This document shows positions 1 to 7,260 of a DNA stretch of 31,954 nucleotides, one piece after another. Origin of the DNA: CAZCFB01 sp964511535 (GTDB lineage: Bacteria > Myxococcota_A > Polyangia > GCA-2747355 > CAZCFB01). The notes below the pieces were generated by a model. That model saw only the letters and a list, made by a program, of their open reading frames with translations. It was not told the DNA's origin and ran no database searches. Position numbers and translations under genes: made by a program. Positions within the stretch are counted from its first letter, which is position 1. Every line of letters begins with the position of its first letter. Location: the NCBI GenBank assembly GCA_964511535.1, contig CAZEFW010000105.1, positions 1 through 31,954 of the forward strand, given 5' to 3'.

Positions 1-864
1 AAGATCGACGAGCACGAGGTGACCAACGAGCAGTACGCCTACTGCGTGGAGGTGGGCGCCTGCACCGAGCCGTCATACAACACCCTCTCCTGGGACGGGG
101 AGGAGACCTTCTATTACGGTAACGAGGCGTACGCGGGGCACCCGATGGTCAACGTCAGCTGGGCTCAGGCCCGGGCGTACTGCCAGTTCCTTGGCCGCGA
201 CCTGCCCACCGAGGCCCAGTGGGAGCGAGCCGCGCGGCTCGGCCCGCCGGCCAAGAAGGGCGCCGCCGGCGCGTACGAGGAGCCGGTGGACGCCGACGGC
301 AACGCCTGGCGCACCTTCCCCTGGCCGTACAACCCGTGGAAGGACAGCCCCGTGGCCTGGGGCCTGTGCAACAAGTCGAGCTCGATCTACGCCATCTCCG
401 GCCTGTGCAACAAGGTGCGGCCCGAGCGGTCGGGGTACGACTCGGGCGACCTGAACGTGCGCACCGGGACCAAGGACATGGCGAGCAACGTCTCGGAGTG
501 GGTTCTGGACGGGTACCGCAAGTACGCCTACTGCTCGGACCTGTTCCAGGGGTACGGCAAGTCGTGCCAGTGCGGCGACGGAACCACGGTGTGTCAGACC
601 TGCGTGGACGACAAGGCGGGGTGCGCTCGCAGCTGCATCCCGGAGCAGCTGGTGATCTGCAAGGCGGGCGACTGGTCGTTCCAGGCCCAGGGGGAGAGCG
701 ACTACCACGTGGTGCGCGGCGGCAGCTACCGCCACAGCCGCTGCTGGCAGCGGCTCTACTTGCGCCGGCGGGGCAAGGGCCCGAGCCCGCTGGTGGGGTT
801 CAGGTGCGGTAATATGTTGGCTCGCTTGGCTCGCCGGGCTTCTGGTTTCGGGCTTGTGGCTTGA
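1..864 (+). CDS. FGE-sulfatase (SUMF1) fold protein, 5' end outside window
   Basis: Partial at its 5' end: the frame is open from base 1, so the GTG at 19 is internal. The residues match the FGE-sulfatase domain shared by formylglycine-generating enzymes and many non-enzymatic surface or kinase-linked proteins. In order they are VTNEQYAYCV, VSWAQARAYC, LPTEAQWERAAR, DMASNVSEWVLDG, VVRGGSYRHSR and a final GFRC. A Cys-rich insertion of about 10 cysteines lies between SEWV and VVRGGS, which suggests a disulphide-bonded extracytoplasmic domain. Whether it is catalytic cannot be judged from this fragment. The last 18 residues after GFRC are Arg/Ala/Leu-rich and lie in DNA resembling the repeat that follows. 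The repeat may therefore have replaced the original stop codon. Confidence 0.85.
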   Translation, partial: KIDEHEVTNEQYAYCVEVGACTEPSYNTLSWDGEETFYYGNEAYAGHPMVNVSWAQARAYCQFLGRDLPTEAQWERAARLGPPAKKGAAGAYEEPVDADGNAWRTFPWPYNPWKDSPVAWGLCNKSSSIYAISGLCNKVRPERSGYDSGDLNVRTGTKDMASNVSEWVLDGYRKYAYCSDLFQGYGKSCQCGDGTTVCQTCVDDKAGCARSCIPEQLVICKAGDWSFQAQGESDYHVVRGGSYRHSRCWQRLYLRRRGKGPSPLVGFRCGNMLARLARRASGFGLVA

Positions 865-1003
865 GGGGGGTTGGTTGGGCGAGCTTCGCTCGCCTGGCTT
901 GGGGCTTGGGGCTTGAGGGGGGATGGTTGGGCGAGCTTTGCTCGCCTGGCTTGAGGCTTGAGGCTTGAGGCTTGAGGGGGGTTGGTTGGGCGAGCTTCGC
1001 TCG
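858..1003. repeat. Three copies of a GGCTTGA plus hairpin repeat unit
   Basis: Three direct copies begin at 858, 910 and 969. Each starts with one or more GGCTTGA heptads, then a G run and GGTTGG, then a hairpin. The hairpins are at 878-894 (7-bp stem, TTC loop), 930-946 (same stem, TTT loop) and 991-1003 (5-bp stem, TTC loop). Copies 2 and 3 are 59 bp apart and copies 1 and 2 are 52 bp apart. The difference is exactly one heptad. The block fills the gap between two convergent genes and touches the stop codon of the leftward one. Confidence 0.85.
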
Positions 1004-1004
1004 T

Positions 1005-2558
1005 TCAGGCCCTGCGGCGGACCCAGAGCAGGCCGAGCAGGGTGAGGAGCAGCCCGGCCGCCGGGAGGTTTGTGTCCCCGCTGGCGCGGCAGGCGCAGCC
1101 GGAGCTCAGGTCGCCGTCGAAGGTGAAGCCGCCGCCTGGCACCCAGTTGCCCGCGTCGTCGTAGTATCCGCCGTTGCCGCCGCCGCCTGGCACCCAGTTG
1201 CCCGCGTCGTCGTAGTACCCGCCGCTGCCGCCGCCGCCCGGCACCCAGTTGCCCGCGTCGTCGTACGTGCCGCCGCCGCCGGCCCCCGCGTCCACCCCCG
1301 GCGGAGGCGTGGTGCCGCCGCCGGAGCCGCACTTCTTGCAGCTGCCGTATGAGCAGCAGAACCCGGTGGGGCAGCTGACGCCCTTGCACAGGTCGATGCA
1401 GCCGGTGGTCTTGTCCGGCCCGCAGGGCGGCGGGCAGTCAGCGTCGTCGATCTTGCTCTTGCCCTTGGGGCAGCAGCCGTCGCTGCCCTCGAGGCCCGGC
1501 TTGGTCGGCTCGATCTTGCACTGGCGGTGGCACGCCGGCCCGATCACCGTCTCGGTTGTGCACGGGTCGTTGTCCTTGCAGTCAGCCAGGGTGACGCACT
1601 TGCCCGGGCCGCTCTTGATGCCGGGGTCGCACTTCTCGTTGGCCTCCACGATGCCGTTGCCGCAGTTGGCCGGGCAGTCCTTGTCGTTGTTGTAGTTCGC
1701 TCCGGGCGGGCAGCAGCCGTCGCCGGTCTTGGGCTTGGTCACTGGCTTCCAGGCGCACTCCACCTCGCACGCCGCGCCCTTGAGGTACGCCTCCATGCAC
1801 TTCTTGAAGGGGCACTTCTTCGGGTCCTTGATGCACGCGCCTGGCGCCCCCGGAGGCAGGCTCTTTTCGCACTTCTCCCAGGACTCCTTCTTGCCGTTGC
1901 CGCAGCAGCTCATCAGCCCGCCGATGGTGGAGAGGACCTTCTGCAGGTCCGTGGAGTTGTTGGCCTGGTAGTACTTGGTCCCCGTGGGCTTGGCCGTGCC
2001 GCCCGCGTAAGCCAGGTTGTTGAGCGTGCCGGCGTTGACGCCCGAGCCGAAGCCCACCACGAAGGTCTTGATCCCCATGCCGTACAGCGCCTTGACCGCC
2101 GGCAGCGGATCCGAGGGCGTGCAGTTGGGCGAGCCGTCGGTCACCAGCAGCACGTAGCGCTTCTTGGGCACCTTCATGCCCTGCAGCGCCGCCTTGGCCG
2201 AGTTGAGCGCCGCGGCCATGGGCGTCATGCCCGTGGGGCCGGTGGAGTTGAGCTTCCACTGGATCTTGCTCGCGTTGTTGGGCGCCACCGGCACGTCCAT
2301 GATGGCCGTGGAGCAGGAGCCGGCCGGGCCCGGGAAGAGCATCAGGGCGAAGTTCATGGCGGTCTTGAACTGGGTGGTCAGGGTGTTGATGGCCTTCTTG
2401 GCGTAGGTCCACTTGGAGCTGGACGACATGGAGCCGGACCGGTCGAGCACGATGATCACGTCCGCTGGCTGCCCGCACATCTGAGCCCGAGCTTCGGTGG
2501 GGGCCACAAGGGCCAGGACGACAATCGCGATCAGGGTGGTGATGAACTTTCTGGTCAT
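1005..2558 (-). CDS. VWA-domain surface protein with Cys-rich repeats and MYXO-CTERM-type tail
   Basis: 517 residues. The start is the second Met (2558): a GGAGGGAG ribosome site precedes it and a clean signal peptide follows (about residues 1-26, ending ARAQ). The VWA domain begins at once. Its MIDAS motif DRSGSMS uses D39, S41 and S43, with VTDGSP further on. A Cys-rich stretch follows that includes CGNGIVEANEKCD, the myxococcal cysteine-rich repeat signature. Next are three 17-residue copies of a YDDAGNWVPGGG repeat. The C-terminus has GCACR, a hydrophobic helix and WVRRRA, which is the layout of MYXO-CTERM sorting tails. By family the product should be secreted and then processed or anchored at the cell surface. 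Its binding partner is unknown. A promoter with a TATAAT element lies upstream. Confidence 0.88.
   Translation of the reverse strand: MTRKFITTLIAIVVLALVAPTEARAQMCGQPADVIIVLDRSGSMSSSSKWTYAKKAINTLTTQFKTAMNFALMLFPGPAGSCSTAIMDVPVAPNNASKIQWKLNSTGPTGMTPMAAALNSAKAALQGMKVPKKRYVLLVTDGSPNCTPSDPLPAVKALYGMGIKTFVVGFGSGVNAGTLNNLAYAGGTAKPTGTKYYQANNSTDLQKVLSTIGGLMSCCGNGKKESWEKCEKSLPPGAPGACIKDPKKCPFKKCMEAYLKGAACEVECAWKPVTKPKTGDGCCPPGANYNNDKDCPANCGNGIVEANEKCDPGIKSGPGKCVTLADCKDNDPCTTETVIGPACHRQCKIEPTKPGLEGSDGCCPKGKSKIDDADCPPPCGPDKTTGCIDLCKGVSCPTGFCCSYGSCKKCGSGGGTTPPPGVDAGAGGGGTYDDAGNWVPGGGGSGGYYDDAGNWVPGGGGNGGYYDDAGNWVPGGGFTFDGDLSSGCACRASGDTNLPAAGLLLTLLGLLWVRRRA
1134..1277 (-). repeat. 51-bp in-frame tandem repeat inside the VWA gene
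   Basis: Three near-identical 51-bp units, with the word ACCCAGTTG recurring at 1141, 1192 and 1243, encode the 17-residue YDDAGNWVPGGGG units. The copies differ mainly by silent changes and by Ser/Asn in the linker. This looks like a recent, variable-length spacer between the Cys-rich domain and the sorting tail. Confidence 0.85.
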
Positions 2559-2608
2559 GGTCCGGTCTCCCTCCCCCTGGATCAAAGCAAGGCCCATGCC
2601 ACGAGCGG

Positions 2609-2641
2609 CGCCCGCATTATACCAGAGATTCCGTACTCTGG
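2609..2641 (-). promoter_or_regulatory. Promoter of the VWA gene with overlapping palindrome
   Basis: A perfect TATAAT on the minus strand (plus-strand 2616-2621) would start a transcript near 2609, about 50 nt before the chosen ATG. No good -35 hexamer is visible. An inverted repeat CCAGAG / CTCTGG (arms 2622-2627 and 2636-2641, 8-nt spacer) abuts the -10 and covers the spacer, where an operator could sit. The promoter is inferred from sequence only. Confidence 0.5.
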
Positions 2642-2673
2642 CTGGGGGTCCCCTGGGGCTGGATCCCCCAGCC
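2640..2673 (-). terminator. Hairpin downstream of the hydrolase gene
   Basis: Perfect 9-bp arms GGCTGGGGG (2640-2648) and CCCCCAGCC (2665-2673) flank a 16-nt loop. It lies about 45 nt past the stop of the leftward hydrolase gene and just upstream of the next promoter. There is no T tract, so this is a possible stop or insulator rather than a classical intrinsic terminator. Confidence 0.45.
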
Positions 2674-2716
2674 GGGGTATGTTGTCCCCGGTCCGGAGCC
2701 CCCAGTACGCAGCTCG

Positions 2717-3526
2717 TCAGCCCGACAAAACCAGAAAGTCGCCGTAATCATGGGAGCAGGTTATTCGCACATCCCCGCCTGCGGCCAGCCGGCGAAGCAG
2801 GGCCCGCGACTCCTTCCCGCGCGCGTGATCACCATCAGCCATCCGGTGGTACAGGGCCATGCCGGCGCCCCCGCCTCCGGTGAGCTCGGCCTGGCGCATG
2901 ATGCTGTCTCCGGCGTGAAGCAGCGGGCCGTCTGGCCCTTCCACGGCCACGCCGCAATGGCCCGGCGTGTGGCCCGGAAGCGGCACCATCAAGATCTCGG
3001 GGGGCAGGCCCTCCAGCTGACGCGTGCCAGGCAGCCCTCGCCAATCTTCACCGCTGTCGTCGGCGCTCACGACCCAGCGGGGGCCGTGGGCCCAGTGCAA
3101 ATGCCGGAAGCGGCGCCGCTCCATGGCGTTTGAGGGCGATTGCGCGGCTCGAAGCTCTGCCCCGGCCACGTGGACCCTGGCGTCCGGGAAATCGGCCAGG
3201 CCGCCGCCATGATCCAGATCCAGGTGGGTCATGACCACGTGGCGCACATCCGCTGGATCCAGCCCGAGGGCGGCAACCTGTGCGTGCGCGGTTTTATCCA
3301 GCATTTCCAAAGGATTTGCGATGCATCGGAACCAGGATCCCAGACGGCCGGCTGGATCTTTCATGTCCGCCGCGCCCAGGCCGCAGTCCACCAGAACCAG
3401 GCCCTGAGCCGCGGTCTCCAGCAGCAAGCAGTGGCAGCACATTCGCTGGCCGCCCGGCATGATCAGGCTCGCCCCGCGTGGCCGCAGGGGCCCGCAGTCG
3501 AGGTGGTGGATCCGGTGAACTGTCAC
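2717..3526 (-). CDS. Metallo-beta-lactamase-fold hydrolase
   Basis: 269 residues, predicted cytoplasmic with no signal peptide. The family signature is MTHLDLDHGGG (H101, D103, D105, H106), followed by PGHTPGH, a HAGDS loop and a late CSHDY. This pattern is typical of lactonase or YtnP-like MBL hydrolases that bind two metals. The second His of the usual HxHxDH is Asp here, a variant seen in that subgroup. The substrate cannot be told from sequence; lactone or ester hydrolysis is a family-based guess. The gene starts 13 bp after the end of the upstream lipoprotein gene, so the two are probably co-transcribed. Confidence 0.82.
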   Translation of the reverse strand: MTVHRIHHLDCGPLRPRGASLIMPGGQRMCCHCLLLETAAQGLVLVDCGLGAADMKDPAGRLGSWFRCIANPLEMLDKTAHAQVAALGLDPADVRHVVMTHLDLDHGGGLADFPDARVHVAGAELRAAQSPSNAMERRRFRHLHWAHGPRWVVSADDSGEDWRGLPGTRQLEGLPPEILMVPLPGHTPGHCGVAVEGPDGPLLHAGDSIMRQAELTGGGGAGMALYHRMADGDHARGKESRALLRRLAAGGDVRITCSHDYGDFLVLSG

Positions 3527-3539
3527 GCGTCCTGCTCCC

Positions 3540-4292
3540 TCACTGCTTTACCCCACGGGGCAGGGGCGCTGCCATGCGCTCGAGAACGAACAGGACATCC
3601 ACCAGCGCCACTGGCCGCCCCCGCACCTTCTCCCGCGTCTTGAGCCGGGTCCTGAGCATCAGGGTCTTGCTGGCGCGATCCTTCCACAGCGCCTCGGCCT
3701 GCTGCAGCACATGGCCCCAGGCGCAGTCCCACTTGAGGATGAGCCAGTCTTTGGAAAGCTCCCGCAGCACCTGCCCGCCGACGTTGATGGCGCGCTTGGC
3801 CGGGATCTTGTAGCCCGCCGCGCCGGAGATCTCCTCCACGGCCTGGGCGAACGGCTCGATCTTTTTGAGGTTTTCGTCATAGCGCGTGGGGGCGCTGCGG
3901 TTGTTTTCACGCAGCCAGAAGGTGAACAGCCGCCGGTCTTTGGCTCGCAGCTGATCGCTCCAGAGCACCTTGTCCTCGAAGTACGAGATCGGCTCACCAT
4001 CGTGGAAACGGTCGGGCGAGACCAGCATGGTCATCTGGCCCAATCCCCGCTTGAGCCCCTCGCGATCACCGGTGAACTGCAGGAGCGGCTGCTGGGTCTC
4101 GTTGCGCATGGGGTAGGTGTTTACCTTGAGCCAGGGCACGATGACCCAGACCCGGTAGGCTGGCTCATCCGTTTCCACCGCTTCAAAGGTGGGCCAGGCA
4201 GTCACCGGCTCCGAGCCCTTGACCCGAAGCTGGGCCTCACAGGCGGTCAGCAGCAGCGGGGCGAGCAGCAGGGCTACGCGCGTGAAGTGCAT
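3540..4292 (-). CDS. Predicted lipoprotein of unknown function
   Basis: 250 residues. The N-terminus MHFTRVALLLAPLLLTAC is a type II signal peptide with lipobox LTAC, so the mature protein begins at Cys18 and is membrane-anchored. The rest is soluble, rich in Trp and charged residues, with no motif I recognise. No Shine-Dalgarno sequence precedes the ATG. A TAAAAT hexamer ends 6 nt before the ATG, which would suit a leaderless transcript starting at the ATG. It is the first gene of a probable two-gene unit with the MBL-fold hydrolase 13 bp downstream. Confidence 0.7.
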   Translation of the reverse strand: MHFTRVALLLAPLLLTACEAQLRVKGSEPVTAWPTFEAVETDEPAYRVWVIVPWLKVNTYPMRNETQQPLLQFTGDREGLKRGLGQMTMLVSPDRFHDGEPISYFEDKVLWSDQLRAKDRRLFTFWLRENNRSAPTRYDENLKKIEPFAQAVEEISGAAGYKIPAKRAINVGGQVLRELSKDWLILKWDCAWGHVLQQAEALWKDRASKTLMLRTRLKTREKVRGRPVALVDVLFVLERMAAPLPRGVKQ

Positions 4293-4307
4293 GGATGGAT
4301 TTTACAT

Positions 4308-4362
4308 GGGGACGGTGGGAAGTTAAGGAAGTTAAGCGTCCGCTCAACTCCCCGCTGTCCCC
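4308..4362 (-). terminator. Imperfect inverted repeat with GGAAGTTAA doublet
   Basis: GGGGAC at 4308 and GTCCCC at 4357-4362 open an imperfect stem of about 20 bp that encloses two direct copies of GGAAGTTAA (4318-4335). It starts 2 bp beyond the stop of the leftward M15-like gene, so it is placed to end that transcript. It also reaches close to the next gene's putative -10. Confidence 0.45.
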
Positions 4363-4364
4363 GG

Positions 4365-4946
4365 TCAAGAACGCGGGATATCAGGAGTATAGACTTCGAG
4401 GTGGAAGTGTGGCGGGTAACGCTCTTCCTTGACGAACTCGATCTCCCGGTCCTTGCGCACCAGGCGGCGGAAGATCCGCTTCTGGCGGCGAGTCAGGTTC
4501 CGGCTGCGGACGTCCACAGCGCCGGCGCGCAGGTGCAGTGACAGGTGCTCACCCCGGTCGAGCTGGGCCTGGAGCACCCGGGCCATGGCCTTCTGGGTGG
4601 CGCGCCACCCCAGCCGCTTGCGCCGGGCCTTCCGGTAGGCCCGGATCACCTCGCGGGCGAGCCCGGTCCTGCGATACAGGCGCAGCAGGTTGCGGCCTCG
4701 ACGCAGCTTGCGGTACATGGCCGCGGCCTGCTCGGCGGGGGTGCGCGTCCCGCTGGTGATCACCAGCTGCCGCCCGGTGGCCTTCTTGTAGTGCCGCGCC
4801 AGCCGCGCCATGCGCCGCTCCACGTCAGCGGAGAGCTTCACGCCGGGCAAGGTGCGGTAGGCACGCGCGGCGGCCGGCGGTTTGGCCTCGGCCACGCCGG
4901 CGACCAGGATCAGACCCAGGGTCGTGATGGTGAGGGGGCGAATCAT
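4365..4946 (-). CDS. M15-like zinc peptidase (DD-peptidase fold), exported
   Basis: 193 residues. The start at 4946 gives a signal peptide MIRPLTITTLGLILVAGVAEA; the open frame continues upstream, but that part is antisense to the aldehyde dehydrogenase. The motifs follow peptidase family M15 (D-Ala-D-Ala carboxypeptidases, VanY/VanX): ITSGTRTPAEQ, then SLHLRAGAVDV (H138, D145 as metal ligands), then PPHFHLEVY (H180/H182). The usual Gly of SxHxxGxAxD is shifted by one position. By family it would trim peptidoglycan stem peptides in the periplasm. The middle is unusually rich in Arg and Lys, which may help binding to anionic wall polymers. Diverges from the aldehyde dehydrogenase gene. Confidence 0.68.
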   Translation of the reverse strand: MIRPLTITTLGLILVAGVAEAKPPAAARAYRTLPGVKLSADVERRMARLARHYKKATGRQLVITSGTRTPAEQAAAMYRKLRRGRNLLRLYRRTGLAREVIRAYRKARRKRLGWRATQKAMARVLQAQLDRGEHLSLHLRAGAVDVRSRNLTRRQKRIFRRLVRKDREIEFVKEERYPPHFHLEVYTPDIPRS

Positions 4947-5054
4947 CGGCACTGCAAATACCACATCCACCAGGGTATTCCAAAACCATGGTCCATGACC
5001 AGCGCAACCGGTGTAAGCTTCGGAGCGCCAACCAGCCAGCGGAGCGATGTCCTG

Positions 5055-6473
5055 ATGCGCACATTCGACCTGAACATCAAGGGAGAGACCCGACCGGTGG
5101 AGAAGAGGGTCATCCGCAGCCCGTTCAACGAGGCCGCAGTGGGGCAGGTGCCCCAGGCAGGCGGCGACGAGATCGAGGAGGCCACCGAGGTGGCCGTGGC
5201 CGCCGCAAAAGAGCTGGCCGCCCTGCCCCGTCATGCCCGGGTCAAGGCGCTCAACCACATGGCCCACGGCGTGCTGCGCCGCCAGGAGGAGCTGGCCAGG
5301 ATCATCTGCGACGAGGCGGGCAAGCCCATCGCCTACGCGGAGATCGAGGCCGCCCGCGCGGCGCAGACCTTCATCGCCGCCGCCGAGGTGCTCAAGACCG
5401 AGGGCGGCGAGGTTATCCCGGTGGACAGCGTGCCCCACGGTGATGGCCGCACCGGCATCGTGCGTCGCGTGCCCGTGGGGCCGGTGGTGGGGATCAGCCC
5501 GTTCAACTTCCCGCTGAACCTGGCAGCCCACAAGGTGGCCCCCTCCATCGCGGCCGGCTGCTCCATGGTGCTCAAGCCCGCCTCCCAGACGCCCATGTCG
5601 GCCATGATGCTCGGCGCCCTGGCCCGTGAGGCCGGGCTCCCCGACGGCACGCTGACGGTGGTGCCGGCCGCGCGCTCGGCCGCCGACCGGCTGATCCCGG
5701 ACGAGCGGTTCAAGCTGCTCACCTTCACCGGCTCGGCAGAGGTGGGCTGGGACATGAAGGCCCGGGCCGGCAAGAAGAAGGTGGTGCTCGAGCTGGGCGG
5801 CAACGCGGCCGCGGTGGTGGGCCCTGACGCTGACCTGGACAGCGTGGTGCCCAAGCTGGTGGTGGGCGCCTTCGCCTACGCCGGACAGATCTGCATCTCG
5901 GTGCAGCGAATCTTCGTCATGGCGCCGCTGTACGACGACTTCGTGGAGCGGTTCGTCGCGGCCACGGAGGCGTCGGCGAAGGTGGGCGATCCGAGAGACC
6001 CCGACGTGATGGTGGGCCCGATGATCGACAGCTGGAACCTGGAGCGCACCGCGAGGTGGGTGGACGAGGCCCGCGATGGCGGCGCGCGGATCCAGTGTGG
6101 CGGGGAGCCCCACGGCACCTGCTACAAGCCCACGGTGATCACCGACGCCGATCCGTCGCTGAAGGTGGTGTGCGAGGAGGCGTTCGCGCCCGTGGTCGTG
6201 GTGCAGAAGGTGGGCTCGTGGGACGACGCCATCGCCGCGGTCAATGACAGCGACTTCGGCCTGCAGTGCGCGGTGTTCACCAACGACATCAACGCCCTGT
6301 GGCGCTGCCACGAGCAGATCGAGGTGGGCGGCCTGATCCACAACGACTCATCGCTGTTCCGCGTGGACCACATGCCCTACGGCGGCGTCAAGGACTCCGG
6401 CTTCGGCCGCGAGGGCCCGCACTACGCCTACGAGGAGATGACCGAGCCCCGCCTGCTGGTGCTCAACCCGTAA
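5055..6473 (+). CDS. NAD(P)-dependent aldehyde dehydrogenase
   Basis: 472 residues, close to the usual length for the aldehyde dehydrogenase superfamily. The start at 5055 is chosen because GGAG lies 10 nt upstream and the homologous region begins there; an in-frame ATG at 4995 lacks such a site. Active-site residues are visible: E246 in LELGGNA and C280 in YAGQICIS, 34 residues apart as in the family. SPFNFPLN, FTGSAEVG and the late PYGGVKDSGFGREG are also present. It oxidises an aldehyde to the acid in the cytoplasm. The sequence resembles succinate-semialdehyde or lactaldehyde dehydrogenase-type members, but the substrate is not fixed by what I can see. It stands alone, convergent with a lipoprotein gene. 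Confidence 0.93.
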   Translation: MRTFDLNIKGETRPVEKRVIRSPFNEAAVGQVPQAGGDEIEEATEVAVAAAKELAALPRHARVKALNHMAHGVLRRQEELARIICDEAGKPIAYAEIEAARAAQTFIAAAEVLKTEGGEVIPVDSVPHGDGRTGIVRRVPVGPVVGISPFNFPLNLAAHKVAPSIAAGCSMVLKPASQTPMSAMMLGALAREAGLPDGTLTVVPAARSAADRLIPDERFKLLTFTGSAEVGWDMKARAGKKKVVLELGGNAAAVVGPDADLDSVVPKLVVGAFAYAGQICISVQRIFVMAPLYDDFVERFVAATEASAKVGDPRDPDVMVGPMIDSWNLERTARWVDEARDGGARIQCGGEPHGTCYKPTVITDADPSLKVVCEEAFAPVVVVQKVGSWDDAIAAVNDSDFGLQCAVFTNDINALWRCHEQIEVGGLIHNDSSLFRVDHMPYGGVKDSGFGREGPHYAYEEMTEPRLLVLNP

Positions 6474-6489
6474 AACCCGCCAGCCATTT

Positions 6490-6536
6490 CATTCTGGCAT
6501 TCTGGCATTTCGGCGTGCTGGCATTCTGGCATTCGG
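6490..6536. repeat. 8-bp tandem array, CATTCTGG family
   Basis: Six consecutive 8-bp units with consensus CATTCTGG run without a phase break. Units 3 and 4 are irregular (CATTTCGG and CGTGCTGG). The array lies just past the aldehyde dehydrogenase stop, in a convergent gap. The reverse complement matches the array at 26146-26191 unit by unit. Confidence 0.9.
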
Positions 6537-6550
6537 CGGCCACAGGCCGC
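6536..6550. terminator. Short GC hairpin in convergent gap
   Basis: GCGGCC and GGCCGC arms flank an ACA loop, directly before the stop codon of the leftward gene and after the 8-bp array. It has no T tract. It could act on transcripts from either side, since the gap is only 78 bp. Confidence 0.4.
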
Positions 6551-6551
6551 A

Positions 6552-7181
6552 TCACACCCCATCACACAGCTGCGTCGTCCCCTTGCCCGAGCAGTACTTG
6601 CCGCTGGCGCTGCACACACCCGACTCGCACATCTCGGGGCGGCTGCACGAGCTGCCGGAGCCCTTCTGCGTCTCACACTTGCGGTAGGCGCTGCAGTACG
6701 AACCGAGGGGGCACCCGCGGTCGTCGCCGCTGCAGGAGCCGCCGATGACCGACCGTTCGCCGCACAGGCCGAGGGTGTTCTTCTGCTGCTGCACGCAGTA
6801 GAACGACGCGCACTCGGCGCTGTATCGGCACTGGTCGCCGGTCTTGGCTCCGGCGCGGGTCACGTCGTCCAGGCACCCGCCCTTGAGCGTGGTGTCGGTG
6901 CAGAAACCGCTCTCCAGCTTGTCCAGGCAACCCTTGGCGCCCGCCTCCAGGTACTCGGCGCGCGCGCTGCCGTCATCGCGGAAGGCGAGCAGCTCGTTGA
7001 CCTGGTCGCGCACGGCGTTGGCGCAGGTGGCCGTTGAGCTGTAGCTGCGCTCGTTGCTGTCGCAGCAGCGCCAGAGGAACGCGCAGTAGGCGTCAGGGTA
7101 TTTGCTGATGAAGTCGTCGGCCGACACGGCGTCGTCGCCACAGGCGCCGAGCAGCAGGAGCAGGGGGAGGAACCGTTTCAT
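6552..7181 (-). CDS. Cys-rich lipoprotein
   Basis: 209 residues. MKRFLPLLLLLGAC is a short lipoprotein signal with lipobox LGAC, followed by GDD. The mature part has more than 20 cysteines. Spacings such as GDQCRYSAECASFYC and CPLGSYCSAYRKC resemble the Dickkopf-like Cys-rich modules common in myxobacterial surface lipoproteins. No enzymatic motif is visible; a structural or binding role at the outer surface is an inference. The gene follows a YugP-like peptidase gene in the same direction after 79 bp, so co-transcription is possible but not certain. Confidence 0.78.
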   Translation of the reverse strand: MKRFLPLLLLLGACGDDAVSADDFISKYPDAYCAFLWRCCDSNERSYSSTATCANAVRDQVNELLAFRDDGSARAEYLEAGAKGCLDKLESGFCTDTTLKGGCLDDVTRAGAKTGDQCRYSAECASFYCVQQQKNTLGLCGERSVIGGSCSGDDRGCPLGSYCSAYRKCETQKGSGSSCSRPEMCESGVCSASGKYCSGKGTTQLCDGV

Positions 7182-7260
7182 GCCCGGCAGTCTAAGTCTC
7201 CGCCGGAATACCGCGCAAGGGGAGGTCGTTAATGCGTGGTAAGGAGGACGCGCCTTCGAA

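Noticed and set aside
858..1003. CRISPR-like look of the repeat block
   Set aside because: There are only three units, no unique spacers of constant length, and repeat parts of variable heptad number. No cas genes are present.
73..1389. 438-codon minus-strand frame at the left edge
   Set aside because: It overlaps both the FGE-fold gene and the VWA gene in shadow frames and consists of Arg-rich low-complexity sequence.
4947..6341. Long minus-strand extension upstream of the M15-like gene
   Set aside because: It lies fully antisense to the aldehyde dehydrogenase, with His/Gly/Arg-rich shadow translation. The real start is the ATG at 4946 with a signal peptide.
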